Positions 58,701 through 64,000 of a stretch of 64,000 nucleotides of DNA are shown here, piece by piece. The notes under the pieces were generated by a model, which was given only the letters and a program-made list of their open reading frames with translations, was not told the origin of the DNA and ran no database searches. Origin of the DNA: Cryptomeria japonica (taxonomy: Eukaryota > Streptophyta > Pinopsida > Cupressales > Cupressaceae). The DNA is taken from assembly GCF_030272615.1 (NCBI RefSeq), contig NC_081410.1, positions 285,633,957 through 285,697,956 on the forward strand, given 5' to 3'. A program made the translations under genes and the position numbers. Position 1 is the first letter of the stretch. Each line of letters opens with the position of its first letter.

Positions 58701-59653
58701 TAATGCATTATGTATATGTACCTGTATCTGCACATGAAACAAACACATTAAATAAAACATGATATTGGTTGTTATCTCATGGCATTATCTTTGCATTGAT
58801 TCCTTGCATTTGAATCTAACATATTGATAGTTATAGAAATATATTTTGGTATCTTATATGCAAATGAACTATATTCCCATTGGGTTTGAACCTAAAAGTA
58901 TGATTATCTTCATTTCTCGAACTCAAAATAAAAACTATTTTGAAGGTACTCTTGGAATGAGAGCGAAAGAAGTTGGAGTTGATGGGTAGGTAAAAGCTTC
59001 AACAGTTCTTTCCAGTTAGGCTCGTCATTCTAGGCAATGACGAGTCACCTTATTTTCATGTTCATTCTTTTCTTTTGTTGTATAGTTTGTTTGCATATTC
59101 ATATGAAAATATATGTTTATAGCTTAGACATCTATTCCCATGGCTTGTGGGGGACACCTTACATATTTCTTGTAATACAAAAGCTATTTCTAGGCAATAT
59201 TTTACTGTTATTTACTTGAAATGCTTGCATATGTGAAATAAACTTCAACTTTTGAACTATGATGTGCAAAATGAAGAAACTTTAAGAATTTTTTTTGTGT
59301 ACCTTTCTTCAAATGCAATATGTAAGGCCCATAACAAGCCACCAAATTTAGCTGTAGCAAAATTTAGGTAATAGTCAACTAGCCAAAGAGACCTTGATAT
59401 AAAAATGTCTCAACAACTAATATCATTCTTGAAAAAAATGTCATCTCATGAACATAATAAATAACACAAAAGAGAAAATCAAGCATCATCCATGAACTAT
59501 CGATAACAAAGCTACGAGTTCATGAGAAGAAGGAGAGAGAGAACATGAATACATGCTAGATGTGTTTATCCAAGTGATCCATGAGAATTAATGATGAAAG
59601 AAAGAGAGAGAACATAAATACCTCACCCCTATATGTTTGCATCTAGGTGATCC
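55772..59653. other. noncoding DNA with no supported gene
   Basis: Starts with CATAG (right target-site candidate of G1). T-rich on the plus strand, with short frames only; a 107-codon frame at 57941-58264 has no recognisable feature. 59520-59655 has a short diverged duplication (AGAGAGAACATGAATAC... GTGATCCATG repeated about 75 bp later). Confidence 0.5.
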
Positions 59654-59912
59654 ATGTTGGGGAGGAGACTAGGAATAGTCTAGCCCTATTCCACTAGTTC
59701 CACTCATCCTCGTGCATGTGTACAAGTGATGTCTGGTTTTGAGTGTATAGCACTCCATATAAGAGTTTGTTTCCTCTAGTTTTGAGTGTGCTTCAAACTG
59801 TTTAAGACATGTAATGTAAATGTAAATGCCAAGGGGTGAATGTGTGTGCAAATTTGTGTGCTAATGCCAAGGGGCAAATGTGCAACTTAGAGAACATCTC
59901 ATTTAAGAGTTT

Positions 59913-61172
59913 GTATACACATAAAATTGGCTATGAGCAATTATTTATTTAATAATTATTCTTCTATTAAATAATTAATTTGAAAAGATTAATTTATTTA
60001 ATTCATTAGTATTTAATACTTCTATTAATTAATTGAGTTGAAATATTTAATTAATTAATTCATTATCCTCCTTTCTTCTAAACCTTATAATTAAATATTT
60101 AATATTTAATTATCATTCCTTATCATATTTGTGCACTATTCACTTTCCAACACACCCTTCATCTCCACCTTTTCCAACTCATCCATCATGTGGCTAATTT
60201 AAAATAAAAATAAATCATTTAGGAGTCACTTATCTCCAACTCCCATATTCATGAATAAAATGTGTACGTGCACATAATATTTGAAACCTCCCTATATTTT
60301 CTCTAACACTCCTATATTGTTGGAGGAGGTTTTGTCCACCTAACCCTAGTTCATCTCCACTTGTCCCTCCATCCCTAAATATACTCCAACCAATCCTAGA
60401 TTCTCTCAGTCCTCCCCTCAATCAAGGTGAGATGAGTGACACTTGTCTTCTCCTTCCCCCTTTCTTTCAACCTTCAGCCTCTTGCTCATAGCCATCCAAA
60501 AAATGTATACACATAAAATTAGCTATGGGCAATTAAATAAATATTTTATATTTATTTAATGATTATTCTTCTATTAAATAAATAATTTGAAAAGATTAAT
60601 TTATTTAATTCATTAGTATTTAATATTCTTCTATTAATTAATTGAGTTGAAACATTTAATTTTCATTCATTATCCCCCTTTCTTCTAAGCCAAATAATTA
60701 AGTGTTTAATATTTAATTATCATTCCTTATCATATTTGTGCACTATTCACTATCCTATAGCTCCATTATTAAATAATTTCATAATTATTTAATTACCACT
60801 TTCCAACTCACCCTTCATCTCCACCTTTGCCTACTCATCCATCATGTGGCTAATTTAAATTAATAAAATCAAATAAAAATAAATCATTTATGAGCCACTT
60901 ATCACCAACTCTCATATTTATCAATAAAATGAGTACGTGCACATAATATTTGAAACCTCCCTATATTTTCTCTAACACTCCTATATTCTTGGAGGAGGTT
61001 TTGTCCACCCACCCCTAGTTCATCTCCACTTGTCCCTCCATCCCTAAATATTCTCCAACCAATCCTAGATTCTCTCGGTCCTCCCCTTAGTCAAGGTGAG
61101 ATGAGTGACACATGCCTTCTCCTTCCCCCTTTCTCTCAACCTTCAGCCTCTTGCTCATGGCCATCCAAAAAG
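59913..61172 (+). repeat. 592-bp direct duplication in the G2 LTR
   Basis: 59913-60504 and 60505-61172 are diverged tandem copies: both start GTATACACATAAAATT and end TGCTCAT(A/G)GCCATCCAAAAA. The second copy is 76 bp longer, with an added TATTAAATAATTTCATAATT segment near 60765. Both begin with dense TTAATTAATT-type sequence. Confidence 0.9.
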
Positions 61173-61228
61173 CAATATTTAATCATGATCATTGATCTCT
61201 ACCACCTAAGCTTATGCACTCAAAAATC

Positions 61229-61237
61229 TATAAATAG
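61229..61237 (+). promoter_or_regulatory. TATA box of the G2 LTR
   Basis: TATAAATAG in CAAAAATCTATAAATAGAAG, about 415 bp before the LTR end: a typical plant pol II core promoter position for an LTR. Confidence 0.55.
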
Positions 61238-61658
61238 AAGAGTTCTAGTGCATTTTGAGCTCAATGTCCAATAGTCTAAGTTAACTAGGAGTCTTAATCT
61301 TTGCATCTGTGAGTTCATTTGTCTAAGCATTTTAGATTTTTTGAGCAAATTAGCATAAATCATTTTCATAGCATTTTAGCATATTATCACATAGCTTTTG
61401 CATATCCTCTATCAATCCATTCCACACTTGCCATCTTGGAAGCTATCAATGCTTGTCTGAGAGAAAATCATTTGCAACCAAGAACAATGGGGTTAGGACA
61501 CAATGAGACATAATCCATGAAGGTATAATTTATTTATTTACTTTATTTTGTGTTGTTTCATTGGTTGAAGTTTGAGTTCCTATAGCTTTTATTTTTCATG
61601 ATGGACTAACAAGTTGCAGGTCAATTTTTGAGATGAAAACTTAAGATGACACATTTTT

Positions 61659-61678
61659 TGGCACCCACCGTGGGGCTC
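61659..61678 (+). other. candidate primer-binding site of G2
   Basis: TGGCACCCACCGTGGGGCTC resembles the TGGCGCCCA(A/C)CGTGGGGC sites of plant gypsy elements, with one C-to-T-type change (CG to CA). It follows the LTR end CA by five bases. Confidence 0.6.
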
Positions 61679-61770
61679 AGGTCTCGCACATCTCCTTCTA
61701 ATATCATGTCTAATTCTCATAATAATTGAATGAATCAACACATTTATATTCTAGTTTCATGCCTGTGTGC

Positions 61771-61998
61771 AATTTGGCAGCACATTTACTCCATTGGTTA
61801 GCGCTTATATTGCATAGGTTAACACATTTATCACTCAAGTTAGCACTTTTACTGCATAGGTTAACGCATTTATCACTCAGGTTAGCGCTTATGTTTGTGA
61901 AATCACACATTTGTTACACAGGTCAGCATGTTTATTTAATAGGTTAGCACTTATGTTTTGCAGGGTAGAGCATTTACTTTTTTAGCGCTTTCATTCTG
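61771..61998 (+). repeat. 21-bp diverged tandem array, first block
   Basis: About ten units with 21-bp spacing from 61796, e.g. GGTTAGCGCTTATATTGCAT, GGTTAACACATTTATCACTC, AGTTAGCACTTTTACTGCAT. Alternating units are more alike (42-bp higher order). It is open in frames on both strands because 21 is a multiple of 3. Confidence 0.85.
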
Positions 61999-63032
61999 AT
62001 TATCTGCAAATTTTAAAATTTTACAATCTGTCAACTAACAAATCTTTGCAGGTTCGACTGCCCAAGACTCAATTTTTGCAAACTACTGACTTGTGTGCAT
62101 GCAGGGTTTTATTTTGAGCAAATTTTTATGCATTTTCTCACTTAGTCTAACTAGGAGTTCTTTTGTAAAGTAAAAGATCGTACATCTTTCATCTAGCTTA
62201 ACTAAGGGGTTAATGAACAACATGCAAACTTGCATCAATGTGTTTTTTCAGTAAGGTAGTTTCACACAGATGATTTAAAGGTTAAAAAGAATCATTGTCT
62301 ATCATGTCAGAAAGCTAGACCTTCTTTTATCTTATGTGTTACCTTTAGAGGGTCTGCCTTCCTGAGCTACCTTGAGGGGGCTAGTAAGAGGGGAATGGCC
62401 CAAGTGGAAACGGGCTAATACTGAGTCCTTCCAATCCACTTTAAATAAATCATGTCTATGGCGAAAGTTATGGGAAACATGTGCTAATTAGTTCACACTG
62501 ACACTATGTTTCCCCATAAACCCTATAGAGTGCAACCTCTATAGGCTGGGAACCTTTTGTATTTACAAAGTGTAATAAGTGTCGTATGTATGGCCACATG
62601 ACTGGAAGCCCTTACTAAAAACCATATTGTCTAGTTGCCAAAATCCTTCTAATTGTTGGCGCTGGAGGTCAGACCTCTAAAGCGGCTCAAACAAATATGG
62701 TTCCTAGTAGAGATATGTAGTTTGCCATGGGGATTTTTCATGGAAATCGATGCTTGGCTGTCCCAAAGAAGTGAGTGTCGAGGGTGGAGCTAGTGGGGTC
62801 ACGCACCTCGATATCTGCTTTGAATAGCGTAGCCTCGAAGGAAACCCCATGTGAGATTCAACAATTATTGTCTCGACCTGCCATAGGACTTGTACTTGCT
62901 TGTGCACTTTGATTTTCCAAATATTGTGTCTTTTGTGTCTACAAAATATTCTCAAAATGGTCAAAAACTTGAAAAATTATCATCTTGAAACAAGTCAAAA
63001 ATCTAACAACTGAGAATTTCAATCAAAATAGT
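61999..63032 (+). other. leader sequence of G2 between the two 21-bp arrays
   Basis: No supported gene. 62340-62890 is distinctly more GC-balanced than its surroundings (e.g. GAGGGTGGAGCTAGTGGGGT near 62780), with stops in all frames. Confidence 0.5.
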
Positions 63033-63285
63033 GAGAATCACGCTTTTGCAGTGCAAAGCATCACTTTTTCACATTAGGATAGCTCTTTTACTCAACTGTA
63101 TAGTGCATTTGAATCATAGGATTAGACATTTGTTAAATGGGACAATGCTTTTGCAATAGAAACAACACATTCACACCCTAGGTTTATGCTTTTACAGCTA
63201 CAAAGCAACGCTTTCACTCAATAGAACAACACATTTATTGCATAGGACAACGCTCTTATTCAATAGGATAGCACATTTTCTCCAT
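63033..63285 (+). repeat. 21-bp diverged tandem array, second block
   Basis: Eleven consecutive units with exact 21-bp spacing from 63055 to 63285, plus one partial unit before. Examples: AGGATAGCTCTTTTACTCAA (63076), AAAGCAACGCTTTCACTCAA (63202), AGGATAGCACATTTTCTCCA (63265). The consensus is close to the first block. Confidence 0.85.
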
Positions 63286-63689
63286 CGCATCTATAACAGT
63301 GAGCATTTCCCCATATCAAAACAAAATTTCAACATCAGTTTCAGATAACCTTTTTCAAGGAGATTCATTATTAACTATCACATATTTTCAAACTAGTCAA
63401 ACAATCAGGTTTATCAATCAAATAGGTTATTTCCAAAGGTTTTCATAAGCATGAACATTCAACAAGTTATTGGTTCAACCATCTCAAGTGCAAAATCGTC
63501 ATAATCATTAGTTTCTTATTAGGATACATCAAATCCTTTATCACAAAACTAGATCATATCAACCTTTGTTCATTATCTTGGATATATCATTCCTATTTGG
63601 ACCTAGGTTATATCAAAATCAAAATTGCACTCACTTTGGAATCAAACAACTTGTAAATCGTTATATGCTTATATGATTTTTTGATATTG

Positions 63690-63945
63690 CCTCAAGAAAA
63701 GAAAACCAAGTTGGAAGGCTATCTTGAAGAAGAAGAGATTCTTATACATCAACTATAAACTCTTGTTAAAACATAGAACATTCCAACATCATTTTTGTAG
63801 CTATCTACGTGGTTACGAAATAGAGTTTGATGAAGAAACCTTACAAGCATGTGTTTTTCAACAAAGAGACGCCTTATCTCAATGCACTAATAGGGATGGT
63901 AAAATCAACTTAGGTTATCTTCCTAAACCAGTGATCACCTATTGA
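63690..63945 (+). pseudogene. start of a G2-encoded frame, unrecognised, frameshifted
   Basis: One frame reads LPQEKKTKLEGYLEEEEILI up to a stop near 63758; another continues HFCSYLRGYEIEFDEETLQA and GKINLGYLPKPVITY to a stop at 63943-63945. Together they look like the N-terminal part of an element protein (gag or a pre-gag frame) with a frameshift. No motif can be named; the window ends 55 bp later. Confidence 0.35.
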
Positions 63946-64000
63946 GTTACATCTGGAAAATCAAAACTTGGGAAGTTTCAAACCAATCATATGCCAGTTT

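Larger units (their letters stand above)
59654..61653 (+). repeat. candidate 5' LTR of gypsy-like element G2
   Basis: The right end is reasonable: ...GATGACACA then a T run and a primer-site-like TGGCACCCACCGTGGGGC. The left edge TGTTGGGGAGG at 59654 is a guess, as no partner LTR is in the window; a start at TGTAAGGCCC (59321) is an alternative. The interior has a large direct duplication (59913-61172) and a TATA box at 61229-61237. Confidence 0.45.

Noticed and set aside
61710-61947. Overlapping frames on both strands with heptad repeats, possible repeat protein
   Set aside because: Explained by the 21-bp tandem array; the second array has stops in the equivalent frames.
61771-63285. CRISPR-like array
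   Set aside because: Units are contiguous and diverged with no spacers, in a plant nuclear context.

Overview
This is 64 kb of AT-rich plant nuclear DNA made almost entirely of nested, decayed LTR retrotransposons. Several Ty1/copia polyproteins carry the usual plant motifs (CCHC knuckle, DSG protease, GDRYFML integrase, FVDD reverse transcriptase, RNase H), and primer sites match initiator tRNA-Met (TGGTATCAGAGC). Many old full-length copies without any recognisable host gene suggest a very large genome, plausibly a gymnosperm; that lineage call is inference. I see no intact autonomous element and no convincing host gene.

Layout. 1-3715 and 9837-11118 are the two halves of copia element A (+), split by NA1, a minus-strand non-autonomous LTR element (3716-9836). 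11119-14119 is the 3' part of another copia element, D. 14120-16620 holds broken minus-strand coding sequence of unknown family. 17319-18250 is a decayed acidic reading frame, possibly from a LINE. 18899-25482 is full-length copia element B (LTRs, PBS, gag, pol, PPT, near-perfect target duplication). 25483-33102 is mostly noncoding AT-rich DNA. 33103-40376 is full-length copia element C, which contains a 254-bp internal tandem duplication. 42362-55771 is a Ty3/gypsy-like element, G1, bounded by direct LTRs (TGTTACCC...CTAACA). NA2 (45395-52175), a complete second member of the non-autonomous family, is nested in its interior, and a solo copia-type LTR (52827-54215) is nested in its 3' LTR. 59654 to the end looks like the 5' part of a second gypsy-like element, G2: a long LTR with a 592-bp internal duplication, a TATA box, a PBS-like site, and a leader with two diverged 21-bp repeat arrays.

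The most interesting content is the NA family. NA1 and NA2 have copia-style LTRs, a tRNA-iMet primer site and a polypurine tract, so they look like passengers of the copia machinery. They carry no protease, integrase or reverse transcriptase. Instead both encode the same two proteins: ORF1 (coiled coil followed by four zinc knuckles, about 355 aa) and ORF2 (about 1,100 aa, with a conserved N-terminal domain, a basic NLS-like stretch and a long C-terminal coiled coil). I do not recognise ORF2. Keeping the same two-gene layout in two diverged copies suggests the proteins mattered for mobility.

How the parts relate: A, B, C, D, NA1, NA2 and the solo LTR share LTR features (TGTTGG start, a TCATTGATG box just inside, a C-rich GATTCACCCCCC box near the end). 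This fits one enzymatic machinery serving autonomous and non-autonomous relatives. Each copia copy is dead through a different lesion.
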